Source: Kribbella pittospori
GTDB taxonomy: Bacteria; Actinomycetota; Actinomycetes; Propionibacteriales; Kribbellaceae
Assembly (NCBI RefSeq): GCF_004331465.1
Contig: NZ_SJKB01000002.1
Coordinates: forward strand, 186,001 to 250,000
Reading direction: 5' to 3'
Length of the DNA stretch: 64,000 nucleotides
Of this stretch, positions 8,739-17,198 are shown one piece after another; position 1 is the first letter of the stretch, and every line of letters begins with the position of its first letter. Under the pieces are notes generated by a model, which saw only the letters and a list, made by a program, of their open reading frames with translations, was not told the origin of the DNA and did not search any database. Both the position numbers and the translations under genes were made by a program.

Positions 8739-9940
8739 GTACGCCGGAAGCGGACCAGGGGGTAGATCGGGGTCTGATCGGTGTTGCGGGGTGGGCCGGG
8801 GAAGGTGGTCGCGCCGTCGAGGGTGAGGCCGTGGTGGGCTGCTCGAGCGACGAGGTGGGTGATGGCGTCTTGCGCGCGGGTGTCGTTCAGACCTCGGCCG
8901 TCGGCGTAGCGGCCCGCGTCGGACTTGTCGGTGGTGGTGACGAAGACACCGTCGGGGCGCAGGACTCGCGCGACCTCGGCCAGAGCGGCGTCGATGTCCT
9001 CCAAGAGATGCAAGAACCAAACCGCGACCACCGCATCACACCGTCGGTCGGCGATCGGAAGCTTGGCGGCGTCGGCAGCGGCAACATGCCCAGGCAACCG
9101 AACCCGCGCCCGCCGAAGCATCGCCGACGACAGGTCGACCCCGTGTACTAAGTGGCCGAGGGCAACAAGCTCTGCCCCGACGATCCCGGTCCCCACCGCC
9201 AGTTCCAGTACTCTCCCACCTTTCGGCAGGAGTGAGTCGACCGCGAATGCTGCGGCCTGCGCGCGTTCCACGCCGCCTCGGGTGTCGTCGTAGCGGGCTG
9301 CTTCGGGTTCGTCGTAGGCGAAGGGCGTGGTGGATCGCCAGAGCGCCGGCCACGAGATGCCTACCTCGGCAAGCATGCGGCGGAGCAACGGCAGGGAGAC
9401 ACCGACGACGTTGTGGTAGTCGCCGTTGATGCCGGTGACGAACGGGCCGCCGAGACCGTCAACGGTGAATGACCCCGCAACGACCAGCGGTTCACCGGTG
9501 GCGACGTACGCGTCGATCTCCTCGTCGGTCAGGTCGGCGAAGAACACCTCGGTCGACTCCAGCTCCCGCAGTTCCTGCTTGGAGTTCGTGTCGATCAGGC
9601 AGTGTCCGGTGTGCAGTACGCCGCTCCGCCCGCGCATCGACCGCAGTCGTTCGCGCGCGACTTCCGGCGTACCGGGCTTGCCGTACGGCTCACCGTCGAG
9701 CTCGAGCACCGAGTCGCACCCGAGCACGGTCGCGTGCTCAGTCAGGCTCGCCACGACCGCTCGTGCCTTCAGCGTCGCCAGCAGCCGGGCCAGCTCGCCC
9801 GGGCTCTCCGCGGTGATGTGGTCCTCGTCGACACCGGAGACGATCACCTCCGGCTCGACTCCCGCACCACGCAACGTCTTCAGCCGCGCCGGCGACGCGG
9901 ACGCCAGCACAAACCGCACAGGCACGGCCGCGTCGCTCAC
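8735..9940 (-). CDS. Maf nucleotide pyrophosphatase fused to a class I SAM methyltransferase
   Basis: One uninterrupted frame of 401 codons encodes two enzymes. Residues 1-200 are a Maf protein: S-A-S-P-A-R (14-19), G-C-D-S-V (74-78) and G-K-P (88-90), ending in the typical G-I-S-W-P-A-L-W. Maf proteins hydrolyse non-canonical nucleoside triphosphates. From about residue 203 a Rossmann methyltransferase follows, with motif I V-L-E-L-A-V-G-T-G (244-252), acidic D269 and a D-A-V-V-A-V-W-F-L-H strand. No stop separates them, and I see no convincing internal start. The GTG at 9940 overlaps the stop of the DUF885 gene (GTGA). The methyltransferase substrate is unknown. Confidence 0.85.
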   Translation of the reverse strand: MSDAAVPVRFVLASASPARLKTLRGAGVEPEVIVSGVDEDHITAESPGELARLLATLKARAVVASLTEHATVLGCDSVLELDGEPYGKPGTPEVARERLRSMRGRSGVLHTGHCLIDTNSKQELRELESTEVFFADLTDEEIDAYVATGEPLVVAGSFTVDGLGGPFVTGINGDYHNVVGVSLPLLRRMLAEVGISWPALWRSTTPFAYDEPEAARYDDTRGGVERAQAAAFAVDSLLPKGGRVLELAVGTGIVGAELVALGHLVHGVDLSSAMLRRARVRLPGHVAAADAAKLPIADRRCDAVVAVWFLHLLEDIDAALAEVARVLRPDGVFVTTTDKSDAGRYADGRGLNDTRAQDAITHLVARAAHHGLTLDGATTFPGPPRNTDQTPIYPLVRFRRT

Positions 9941-11628
9941 AGCTTGGCGAGGGCCCGGCGCAGCGGGTCCAGTCCGATCGAGCCCAGATTCAGCGCGTCG
10001 GAGTGGAACGACCGCAGGTCGAACGCGGCACCCTTGCGCTGCTTGGCCTCCTCCCGCGCCTGCAGCCAGATCCGCTCGCCCACCTTGTACGACGGCGCCT
10101 GCCCCGGCCAACCGAGGTAACGGTTCAGCTCGGCCCGCAGGAACTCGCTCTCCATCCGGCAGTGCGCCCGCAGGAACTCGAACCCGAGCTCGGCGTTCCA
10201 GCGCTCGCCCGGCCGCCAGCCGAACGGGTTGTCGCGCGGGATCTCCAGCTCCAGGTGCATGCCGATGTCGATGATCACCCGGGCCGCGCGGAAGCCCTGC
10301 GCATCCAGCATGCCGAAGCGGGCACCCGGGTCCTCGAGGTAACCCAGCTCCTCCATCAGGCGTTCGGCGTACAGGGCCCAGCCCTCGCCGTGACCGGAGA
10401 CCCAGCAGTCGAGCCGCTGCCACCGGTTCAGCAGGTCGGTGCGCAGCATGGTCTGCGCGCACTGGAGGTGATGCCCGGGCACGCCCTCGTGGTAGACCGT
10501 GGTGACCTCGCGCCAGGTGGCGAAGTCCTCGATGCCGCTCGGCACCGCCCACCACATCCGGCCCGGCCGGGTGGTCAGGTCCTCGCTCGGCTGGGTGTAG
10601 TAGATCGAGCCGTCCGAGGTCGGCGCGATCATGCACTCGAGCGTGCGGATCTCGTCCGGGATGTCGAAGTGAGTCGCGCCCAGCTCGGCCACGGCCGCGT
10701 TGGACATCTCCTGCATCCAGTCGCGGAACGCCTCCTTGCCGTGGATCTTGCGGCCCGGGTCGTTGTCGAGCACGGCCGCGGCGGCCTCGATGCTGCGGTC
10801 GCCGCCGTTCAGGCCGGCCGCGATCGCCTGCATGTCCGCCTCGATCCGGGCCAGTTCCTCCCAGCCCCAGGCGTACGTCTCCTCGAAGTCGATCGCGGCA
10901 CCGAGGAAGCTGCGCGAGGCCAGCTCGTACACCTCCCGGCCGCACGCGTCCCGCTGCGGCGCACGCGGTGCGATCTCCGCAGTCAGCCAGGCGCCGAACT
11001 GCTCGTACGCCTTCCGCGCCGAGGCGGACGCGGCCTCGACCTCCGACTTGACCGCGCCATCGGGTGCCTGCGCGGCCAGGCCGGCGAAGAAGTCGTCGCC
11101 CTCGGCACCGGTCCAGCTGGCGATCCGGGCGGCCAGGTCGTTCACCTGACGCAGCGCCGACACACGTCCGAGCCCGGCCTGCTCCAGCAACGTCTCGCGG
11201 TACCCGTCGAGCGCCGTACCGACCTGGTTGAGCCGGATCGCGACGGTCTCCCAGTCCTGCTCGGTCGCGGTCGGCATCAGGTCGAACACCGAGCGGATCT
11301 CGGACGGGACCGAGGCGATCGCGTTCAGCTGGTGCTGCGGGACACCGGCCTGGTATCGCTCCAGCTCCAGTCCGAGCCGCTCCAGGAACGCATCCTTGGC
11401 GACCTCCTCGCGCGGGCTGCTCGTCGCAGTGGCCTGGGCCTCGGCGACGGTCCGCTGCGTCAGTTCGGTCAGCGCCTCGAAACCGGACGGCGTGTAGTCC
11501 GGCAACTCGTGGTCGTGGCCGGTGATGCCCAGATAGGTCGCGGAGATCGGCTGCAGGACGACGTACTGCTCCAGATACTGCTCGGAGAGCTGGTCGATCG
11601 GGCTGTCCGGTGTGGTGGCTTCGCTCAC
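9937..11628 (-). CDS. DUF885 family protein (HExxH-like metallopeptidase-related)
   Basis: The 563-residue protein begins at GTG 11628 (V-S-E-A-T-T-P-D-S) and belongs to the DUF885 family. A likely zinc site is V-Y-H-E-G-V-P-G-H-H-L-Q, with a downstream G-H-G-E-G-W-A-L-Y-A-E-R-L glutamate helix, as in gluzincin-type peptidases. No signal peptide is visible, so it appears cytoplasmic. The open frame continues 396 codons upstream, but that part is only the shadow of the zinc metallopeptidase gene on the other strand. It is coupled to the Maf-methyltransferase gene. Substrate unknown; peptidase activity is a family-level inference. Confidence 0.88.
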   Translation of the reverse strand: MSEATTPDSPIDQLSEQYLEQYVVLQPISATYLGITGHDHELPDYTPSGFEALTELTQRTVAEAQATATSSPREEVAKDAFLERLGLELERYQAGVPQHQLNAIASVPSEIRSVFDLMPTATEQDWETVAIRLNQVGTALDGYRETLLEQAGLGRVSALRQVNDLAARIASWTGAEGDDFFAGLAAQAPDGAVKSEVEAASASARKAYEQFGAWLTAEIAPRAPQRDACGREVYELASRSFLGAAIDFEETYAWGWEELARIEADMQAIAAGLNGGDRSIEAAAAVLDNDPGRKIHGKEAFRDWMQEMSNAAVAELGATHFDIPDEIRTLECMIAPTSDGSIYYTQPSEDLTTRPGRMWWAVPSGIEDFATWREVTTVYHEGVPGHHLQCAQTMLRTDLLNRWQRLDCWVSGHGEGWALYAERLMEELGYLEDPGARFGMLDAQGFRAARVIIDIGMHLELEIPRDNPFGWRPGERWNAELGFEFLRAHCRMESEFLRAELNRYLGWPGQAPSYKVGERIWLQAREEAKQRKGAAFDLRSFHSDALNLGSIGLDPLRRALAKL

Positions 11629-11724
11629 CTGGCCGACCCTACCCGCAGCTGAGCTCGGAGCTGACCTGATATTCCCGGTACTGTGGCGACCGCTATCCAT
11701 GGCTCTCCAGCGAAAGGAACAGGG

Positions 11725-12918
11725 TTGAGCCAGACACCGTACGGCGGGCCACCTGGCCAGAATCCGCCGTACCAGCAGCAGCCCGGCCCACCGCCGCAGC
11801 CAGGTCCTTACGGACCGCCACCCGGCCAGTACGGCGGGCAGCCGCAGTACGGTCCGCCACCTGGCCAATACCCCGGGCAGTCGCAGTACGGGCAGCTCTA
11901 CCCACCGGTGTATGTGGCACCGCAGCAGGGATTCGGTTGGGGACCCAACGCTGGACCGCCGCCGCGGAAGAAGTCCAAGGGCCCGGCGTTCCTGGTCCTC
12001 AGCCTGGTGGTGCTGGCCGTCGCCGGCGCGTGGATCTTCGGCATCGTCAAGAAGAATGCCGACAGCAACTACACGCCACCGGTGAGCTCCGGCCGCCACA
12101 CGCCCTCGCCGACCGGGCCGACGTCCGAGCCGACCGAGCAGCCCACCGAGGAACCGACGTCGAGTACGACGACACAGCCGAACGGACCGTCCGACGCGAC
12201 GATCGTTGCCAAGAACAAGCTGTACACGGTCGGCCAGATGGCGCCGGTGAACTGCAAGGAGCCGAGCGTCCGGCCGAACACGGCCCGCAACGCGGCGGCG
12301 TACTGGGCCGCGATCAAGCCGTGCCTGGACAAGTCCTGGGCGCCGATGGTGGCCAAGGCGGGCTACACGTTCAAGGCGCCGCAGATGGTCTACTGGTCCG
12401 GCACGAGCGTGTCGAACCCATGCTCCGGTGGCGCGGTCAACGTGCCGTTCTACTGCTCGGCGAACCACATGATGTACATGAAGGTCGACGTCTTCGTGAA
12501 GGCCTACAACGAGTACTCCGATCCGGAGGCGAAGGCCTACGCGCGGATGTGGTACACCCGGTCGATCGCGCACGAGTACGGCCACAGCGTGCAGAACGAG
12601 ACCGGGATCCTGCAGGCCTCCAGCCGGATGCGGTACGACGCTCCGGACGATGCGAGCCAGATGCGGATGACGCGCCGGATGGAGCTGCAGGCGAACTGTT
12701 TCGCCGGCGTCTTCCTGGCCGTGAACAAGCGCAGCTACCCGATCAACGGCCTGATGCTCAGCGTCTGGAACAAGTACGTCGTCACCGCCGGCGACCCGCC
12801 GGAGCAGGGCGACCACGGCAGCAAGGCCAGCCAGGCGCGCTTCATGGGCAGGTCGTTCAAGACCGGCAACCCGGCCACCTGCAACACCTTCTCGGCCTCG
12901 GCGGCCAACGTCAGCTGA
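11725..12918 (+). CDS. Membrane-anchored neutral zinc metallopeptidase
   Basis: The likely start is TTG 11725 (L-S-Q-T-P-Y-G-G), with AAAGGAAC about 8 bases before it, giving 397 residues. The layout is a proline/glutamine/glycine/tyrosine-rich cytoplasmic tail (about 1-85), one transmembrane helix (about 95-117), a threonine/proline/serine-rich linker with T-E-Q-P-T-E-E-P-T repeats, and an extracellular catalytic domain. The zinc site is S-I-A-H-E-Y-G-H-S-V-Q, followed by E-L-Q-A-N-C-F-A-G-V, the usual pair for YpfJ-type neutral metallopeptidases. Cysteines in the outer domain may form disulfides. Its 3' end overlaps the convergent YjbR gene by 8 bp. Substrate unknown. Confidence 0.87.
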   Translation: MSQTPYGGPPGQNPPYQQQPGPPPQPGPYGPPPGQYGGQPQYGPPPGQYPGQSQYGQLYPPVYVAPQQGFGWGPNAGPPPRKKSKGPAFLVLSLVVLAVAGAWIFGIVKKNADSNYTPPVSSGRHTPSPTGPTSEPTEQPTEEPTSSTTTQPNGPSDATIVAKNKLYTVGQMAPVNCKEPSVRPNTARNAAAYWAAIKPCLDKSWAPMVAKAGYTFKAPQMVYWSGTSVSNPCSGGAVNVPFYCSANHMMYMKVDVFVKAYNEYSDPEAKAYARMWYTRSIAHEYGHSVQNETGILQASSRMRYDAPDDASQMRMTRRMELQANCFAGVFLAVNKRSYPINGLMLSVWNKYVVTAGDPPEQGDHGSKASQARFMGRSFKTGNPATCNTFSASAANVS

Positions 12919-13240
12919 CGGTCAGCCCGGGCGGCGCGACCTGCCGCCAGGAGTCGACCAGGATGTCGTGCAGTTCGCCGGCGTCCTCGAGCGCGGCGAG
13001 GCGGGCCCGAACCCAGTTCGAACCCGCCTCGTGCGGCGGAACCCAGAACTTCCCGGGTTCCGCCGCGATCAGCTCTTCCCGCTCCAGCCGGGGACACCGG
13101 ACCGCGAACGAGGTCTGGTCGTCCGGCACCGTCACGAACATCCGCCCCGCGACGTCGAACGTCGGGTGTCCCCACCGCTGCTTCTCCACCGTCTGGGGGA
13201 AGGACAGCGCGATCCGTCGTACGTCGTCAGCGTCCAGCAC
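12911..13240 (-). CDS. MmcQ/YjbR family protein
   Basis: The 109-residue protein matches the small MmcQ/YjbR fold throughout: I-A-L-S-F-P-Q-T-V-E-K, W-G-H-P-T-F-D-V-A-G-R-M-F-V-T, F-A-V-R-C-P, and a closing W-V-R-A-R-L helix. Members are often called DNA-binding from structure, but their biological role is not settled. It lies 9 bp downstream of the DHA2 exporter gene on the same strand, so it is probably co-transcribed with it. It overlaps the 3' end of the metallopeptidase gene by 8 bp. Confidence 0.85.
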   Translation of the reverse strand: MLDADDVRRIALSFPQTVEKQRWGHPTFDVAGRMFVTVPDDQTSFAVRCPRLEREELIAAEPGKFWVPPHEAGSNWVRARLAALEDAGELHDILVDSWRQVAPPGLTVS

Positions 13241-13249
13241 GCAGACACA

Positions 13250-14674
13250 TTAACGCGGCTTGCGGCCCGGCAGCAGGAGCGCGACGACCGCGCCGACGGC
13301 GACGATCGCGGCACCCGTCCACACTGCGGGGACCAGGCCATCGGCGTACCGGGCCGGCGACTCGTAGGAGCCCGCCGAGGCGAACACGGAGGCCAGCACG
13401 GCCACGCCCATCGCGACACCGACCTCACGGATGGTGTTGTTCGTCCCCGAAGCCACACCGCGGTCGGCATCGGACGCGCTGGCCATGACGACGCTCGCGG
13501 CCGGTGCGAACGTCAGACCCATCCCGACACCGGCCAGGATGAACGGCAGCACCATCTCGCTGTACTGCGTCGACGCGGTGGTGATCAGAGCGAGCCAGCC
13601 GAGCGCCACTGCCAGGAAGACCTGCCCGGACGTGATCAACGTGCGCGCCCCGACCCGGTCCACGATCAGACCGGCGATCGGCGCGACCACCATCGGCGCC
13701 ATCGTCCACGGCATGGTTCGGATGCCGGACTCCAGCGGGCTGTAGCCCTGCACGACCTGGAAGAACTGCGCCAGCAGGAACACCGACCCGAAGACGCCGA
13801 CCGAGAACGTGAACGAGGTGATGTTGATGACGCTGAACGCCCGTACCGAGAACAACCGCAGCGGCAGCATCGGCGACGCGGTCCGCCGCTCCCACCCGAC
13901 GAACGCGGCCAGCAACGCCACACCGGCGACCAGCGAGCCCAGCACACTCGTAGAGGTCCAGCCGTCGTCCGCACCGTGCACAACGCCCCAGACGATGGCC
14001 AGTACGCCGGCCGCGGCCAGGACGAGTCCGAGCAGGTCGAGCTTCTTCGCCGTACCCCTGGACTCGGTCAGGACGCGTGCGGCCAGTACCACTGCGACCA
14101 CACCGACCGGCACGTTCAGCCAGAAGATCCACTGCCAGTTCAGACCGTCGACGACAGCTCCGCCGACGACCGGACCGACTGCGACACCCAGTCCGGAGAT
14201 GCCACCCCAGATGCCGATCGCGGCACTCCGCAACCGCTCCGGTACGGCGCCTGCCAGCAGCGTCAGCGACAACGGCATCACCGCGGCCGCGCCGACGCCC
14301 TGAATCGCCCGGGCACCGATCAGCATCCACGGCTCGGTGGCCAGCGCACAGGCGGCCGAGGCGAGTGTGAAGAGGGCGATCCCGGCGAGGAAGATCCGCC
14401 TGCGCCCGAGGCGGTCGCCGATCGCGGCCGCGGTCAGCAGCAGCGCGGCGAAGGACAGCGTGTAGGCGTTCACGAACCACTGCAGGTCGGACAGGGACGC
14501 GCCGAGCTCCGACTTGATCACGGGCAGCGCGTTCGTCACGACCAGGTTGTCCAGCGTGACCATGAAGGTCGGGATCCCCACCGCGGCGAGTACGGCGCCC
14601 AGCCCGGCGCGACGGGCCCGCTGCGCGGGTGGTTCCAGCGTGGGTCCCAGCTCATCGAGAGCGGTCGACGTCAT
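13250..14674 (-). CDS. MFS drug:H+ antiporter, DHA2 (EmrB/QacA) type
   Basis: The 474-residue protein has about 14 hydrophobic segments, as DHA2 drug exporters do. The motif-A loop appears as G-D-R-L-G-R-R-R (loop 2-3). Motif C is represented by G-P-V-V-G-G-A-V-V-D, and the motif in TM1 by T-F-M-V-T-L-D-N-L-V-V. It probably exports a hydrophobic compound out of the cell using the proton gradient. It is divergent from a TetR gene; the gap carries repeated CACTGATAACA elements, so induction through that regulator is likely. Substrate unknown. Confidence 0.9.
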   Translation of the reverse strand: MTSTALDELGPTLEPPAQRARRAGLGAVLAAVGIPTFMVTLDNLVVTNALPVIKSELGASLSDLQWFVNAYTLSFAALLLTAAAIGDRLGRRRIFLAGIALFTLASAACALATEPWMLIGARAIQGVGAAAVMPLSLTLLAGAVPERLRSAAIGIWGGISGLGVAVGPVVGGAVVDGLNWQWIFWLNVPVGVVAVVLAARVLTESRGTAKKLDLLGLVLAAAGVLAIVWGVVHGADDGWTSTSVLGSLVAGVALLAAFVGWERRTASPMLPLRLFSVRAFSVINITSFTFSVGVFGSVFLLAQFFQVVQGYSPLESGIRTMPWTMAPMVVAPIAGLIVDRVGARTLITSGQVFLAVALGWLALITTASTQYSEMVLPFILAGVGMGLTFAPAASVVMASASDADRGVASGTNNTIREVGVAMGVAVLASVFASAGSYESPARYADGLVPAVWTGAAIVAVGAVVALLLPGRKPR

Positions 14675-14687
14675 CTCGGTCTCCTAG

Positions 14688-14745
14688 TTGTAATTCACTG
14701 ATAACAAGTTCGTGAGACCAAAGTATGCATCCACTGATAACATGT
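14688..14745. promoter_or_regulatory. Repeat operators between DHA2 exporter and TetR gene
   Basis: An AT-rich island in otherwise GC-rich DNA carries two direct copies of CACTGATAACA(A/T)GT at 14696-14709 and 14732-14745, 36 bp apart. The first copy lies in an imperfect inverted repeat TTGTnAT-N6-ATnACAA at 14688-14707. The first is 14-33 bp upstream of the exporter start and the second 45 bp upstream of the TetR start. These are the expected positions for TetR binding that controls both genes. Confidence 0.6.
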
Positions 14746-14789
14746 CAAGGGACAGTGGGTGAGGGCGTCGACCACCCGAGAGGAGAACG

Positions 14790-15338
14790 ATGGGCACCAA
14801 GATGCGATTGACCGCGGCTGAGCGTGGTGCGGAGGTGCTGGAAGCGGCTGTGCAGGCGTTCGGCGCTTCCGGGTACGAAGGCACCAAGACGGACGAGATC
14901 GCGCGGCTGGCCGGCGTCTCACAGCCGTACGTGATCCGCCTGTTCGGCACCAAGCAGCAGCTGTTCCTGGCCGCCGTACAGTCCGTCTGCGACCGGATCG
15001 AGCAGATCTTCCGCGAGGCCGCCGAGGAATCACCCGAGCTGCGCACCCTCGGGCACAACTACGAGCGGCTCCTGGCCGAGCCGGAGCTGCTCCTCGTCCT
15101 GCTGCACGGCTTCTCGGCCAGCCGCGACCCGGCCATCGGCGACGCGGTCCGCGAGCGCTTCGGCCGCATCTACAGCCTCGTCCGCGAGCTGACCGGCGCG
15201 TCACCGACCGAGACCCGCGAGTTCCTCGCCACCGGCATGCTGCTGACGGTCATGTCCGCCATGCAGGTGATCGGTCCCGACGCGGCCAGCATGCCGTGGG
15301 CCGAGGAGCTCACGTCGACCTTTGGCGACGCGAAGTAG
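14790..15338 (+). CDS. TetR family transcriptional regulator (exporter repressor)
   Basis: The 182-residue protein has an N-terminal TetR helix-turn-helix at about residues 12-58, including G-A-S-G-Y-E-G-T-K-T-D-E-I-A-R-L-A-G and P-Y-V-I-R-L-F-G-T-K. A helical ligand domain follows. It has a good Shine-Dalgarno sequence (GAGAGGAGAACG) before ATG 14790. It is divergent from the DHA2 exporter with shared operator-like repeats between them, the standard arrangement for a local drug-efflux repressor. Its stop lies directly against the stop of the convergent membrane-protein gene. Confidence 0.88.
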   Translation: MGTKMRLTAAERGAEVLEAAVQAFGASGYEGTKTDEIARLAGVSQPYVIRLFGTKQQLFLAAVQSVCDRIEQIFREAAEESPELRTLGHNYERLLAEPELLLVLLHGFSASRDPAIGDAVRERFGRIYSLVRELTGASPTETREFLATGMLLTVMSAMQVIGPDAASMPWAEELTSTFGDAK

Positions 15339-15887
15339 TCAGTCCCTGCCGAGCTTCTGCCCGGAGGCGAACCAGATCGCCACCGTCGACAGCACCAGCG
15401 CACTCACGGTCACCAGCAACGAGCCCCGCACGTCCGCTCCGCGCACGACCGCGACCGCCACCGCAACCACCGGCCCGATCAGCACAGCGATTGCCCCAGG
15501 CAACAACCAGCGCCGGAGCGAGTCCCGGTGCACCCGCGCGTACGACGGGATCTGCGCGGTGAACGCGGCGGCCAGATGCACCACCAGCAAGGCGATCCCG
15601 GTCACGACCACGCTCCAGTCCACCTCGCTCGGCGCCCGGAAGACCCAGCCGAGCGCGACCACGATGATGAAGACCAGCCCGGCCGGCGAGTCCGGCAGGA
15701 TGACGGTTGCCACCAGCATCGGAATCGCGATCAGCGGGATCAGGTCCAGCTGATCCCACGGCTGCAGCCACGAGATCAGCAGCGCGACGCCGCCCGCGAC
15801 AGCGATTACCAACCGGGCGAGGAATGCCGCCTCGCCGGCGGCCCGCAGCTGCACCAGCCACAGGGTGATCCTCTCGGCGGCGGTCAT
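15339..15887 (-). CDS. Hypothetical membrane protein of the MoxR/DUF58 cluster
   Basis: The 182-residue protein has about five hydrophobic helices, for example L-I-P-L-I-A-I-P-M-L-V-A-T-V-I and A-G-L-V-F-I-I-V-V-A-L-G-W-V. It starts at ATG 15887, overlapping the DUF58 stop (ATGA). A longer frame exists, but only inside DUF58. It is the last of five coupled genes (DUF4129, membrane protein, MoxR, DUF58, this). I do not recognise a named family. Its place suggests a membrane partner of the DUF58/MoxR system. Confidence 0.8.
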   Translation of the reverse strand: MTAAERITLWLVQLRAAGEAAFLARLVIAVAGGVALLISWLQPWDQLDLIPLIAIPMLVATVILPDSPAGLVFIIVVALGWVFRAPSEVDWSVVVTGIALLVVHLAAAFTAQIPSYARVHRDSLRRWLLPGAIAVLIGPVVAVAVAVVRGADVRGSLLVTVSALVLSTVAIWFASGQKLGRD

Positions 15888-17185
15888 GAGCGCATCCTCG
15901 GCGCCGCCGCGAGTCGCGAGGCGTCCCGCAGTACTTCGTCCAGCGTGCCGGCTCCATGCCACGGCACAGTCGGTACGCCGAGGTCGCCGAGCCGGTCGAG
16001 CTCGCGACGACGCTCCAGCAGTCGCAGTCGCCAGGCCAGCGGCCACGTCCGCGCGTCGTGCTCTTCGAGGTCGATCACCGAGGTGACGTCCGGTGGCAGC
16101 GTGTCCACGGCGATCACAGTGCATCCCGAGTGCACCAGCGTCACGACGTACCCGAGCACTGTCTGCCGGAGCAGCGGGCTGAGCACCAGCACGAGGCTGT
16201 CGGACCTGATCCGGTGCCGCCGAGCCAACTGCTGCTCGTCCTGCTGGCGGCCCTGGCGGTCGGCGTGGGTGAGCGCGTCCAGGATCCGGCGGAGGTGACC
16301 GCGACCACTGCCGGACCGGACGCCGCGGACCGTGTTCCCGGTGTCGATCAGCCGGACGCGGTCGCCGTGCCGCAGGTAGTGCTCCGCGATCGAAGCCGCG
16401 GCCCGGACCCCGGTGTCGAGGCTGCTCGACTGCCCGTCGATCCCTTCACTGATGCCGATCTCGCCGCCGGTGTCGAGCAGGATCACCACTTCGGTGTCGC
16501 GATCGGACCAGGTCGACGTCACGTGCAGCTCGCGGGTCCGCGCCGAGACCGACCAGTTGATCCGGCGGAGCCGGTCACCGGTGCGGAACGGACGGACTCC
16601 GGCCAACTCGGTCCCTTCGCCCGGCCGCCGCGACCGGTGCAGCCCGACCAGGCCAGCCGGGCGGGGCATGGCGTCGACCGCTTCGAAGCCCTCGCGCAAC
16701 GGCAGCGTGGTCACGGACATCGCGCGGGCGGACACCACCGGAACCCGGTACGCACCCAGCGTCGACGTCGCGATGACCGTCGGCCGCTCGAGCGCGCGGA
16801 TCCCCCAGCGCTTGGACCGCAGGCCGACCTCGAGGGTCACGGCGCCTTGGGACACCGGCTCAGCGATCGCGGCCTGCGCCGGGTCGTACTGGAACCACTG
16901 CGACCGCGGCAGCGCCGCCACGATCAGGTCGATGTCCGGATCGATCGTCCCGGAGACCTCCAGCCGGTACGTCGTCGCCTGGCCCTCGAACAACACGTCC
17001 GTGTCCAGCTCGGTGTGCACCTCGGGACGCTCCCGCGGCCGGAAGTACCGGCTCCAGACCGCGACGAACGCCAGCGGCAAACCCAGCACGGCCGCATCCG
17101 GCCGTCGCGCCAGCACTGCGAGCACCAGCAACACCGCAGCCACGCTGACCGCGCGGATCTGGGCGTGCGTGGGCTTCCATCTCAT
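15884..17185 (-). CDS. DUF58 domain-containing protein
   Basis: From ATG 17185 (M-R-W-K-P-T-H-A) the protein has 433 residues. Two transmembrane helices lie near the N-terminus (about 10-50), followed by a beta-rich region and the DUF58 core. The core contains F-R-T-G-D-R-L-R-R-I-N-W-S-V-S-A-R, the family signature, and a von Willebrand A-like D-T-E-V-V-I-L-L-D-T segment. DUF58 proteins are nearly always encoded beside MoxR ATPases, as here (13 bp downstream), and are thought to work with them in envelope protein assembly or stress. GGAG in the short gap supports the start at 17185 over the upstream in-frame codons. Confidence 0.9.
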   Translation of the reverse strand: MRWKPTHAQIRAVSVAAVLLVLAVLARRPDAAVLGLPLAFVAVWSRYFRPRERPEVHTELDTDVLFEGQATTYRLEVSGTIDPDIDLIVAALPRSQWFQYDPAQAAIAEPVSQGAVTLEVGLRSKRWGIRALERPTVIATSTLGAYRVPVVSARAMSVTTLPLREGFEAVDAMPRPAGLVGLHRSRRPGEGTELAGVRPFRTGDRLRRINWSVSARTRELHVTSTWSDRDTEVVILLDTGGEIGISEGIDGQSSSLDTGVRAAASIAEHYLRHGDRVRLIDTGNTVRGVRSGSGRGHLRRILDALTHADRQGRQQDEQQLARRHRIRSDSLVLVLSPLLRQTVLGYVVTLVHSGCTVIAVDTLPPDVTSVIDLEEHDARTWPLAWRLRLLERRRELDRLGDLGVPTVPWHGAGTLDEVLRDASRLAAAPRMRS

Positions 17186-17198
17186 CGGAGCGCTCCGC

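Noticed and set aside
11629-12816. A 396-codon N-terminal extension of the DUF885 protein
   Set aside because: It is the antisense of the zinc metallopeptidase gene, and GTG 11628 gives the family's usual length.
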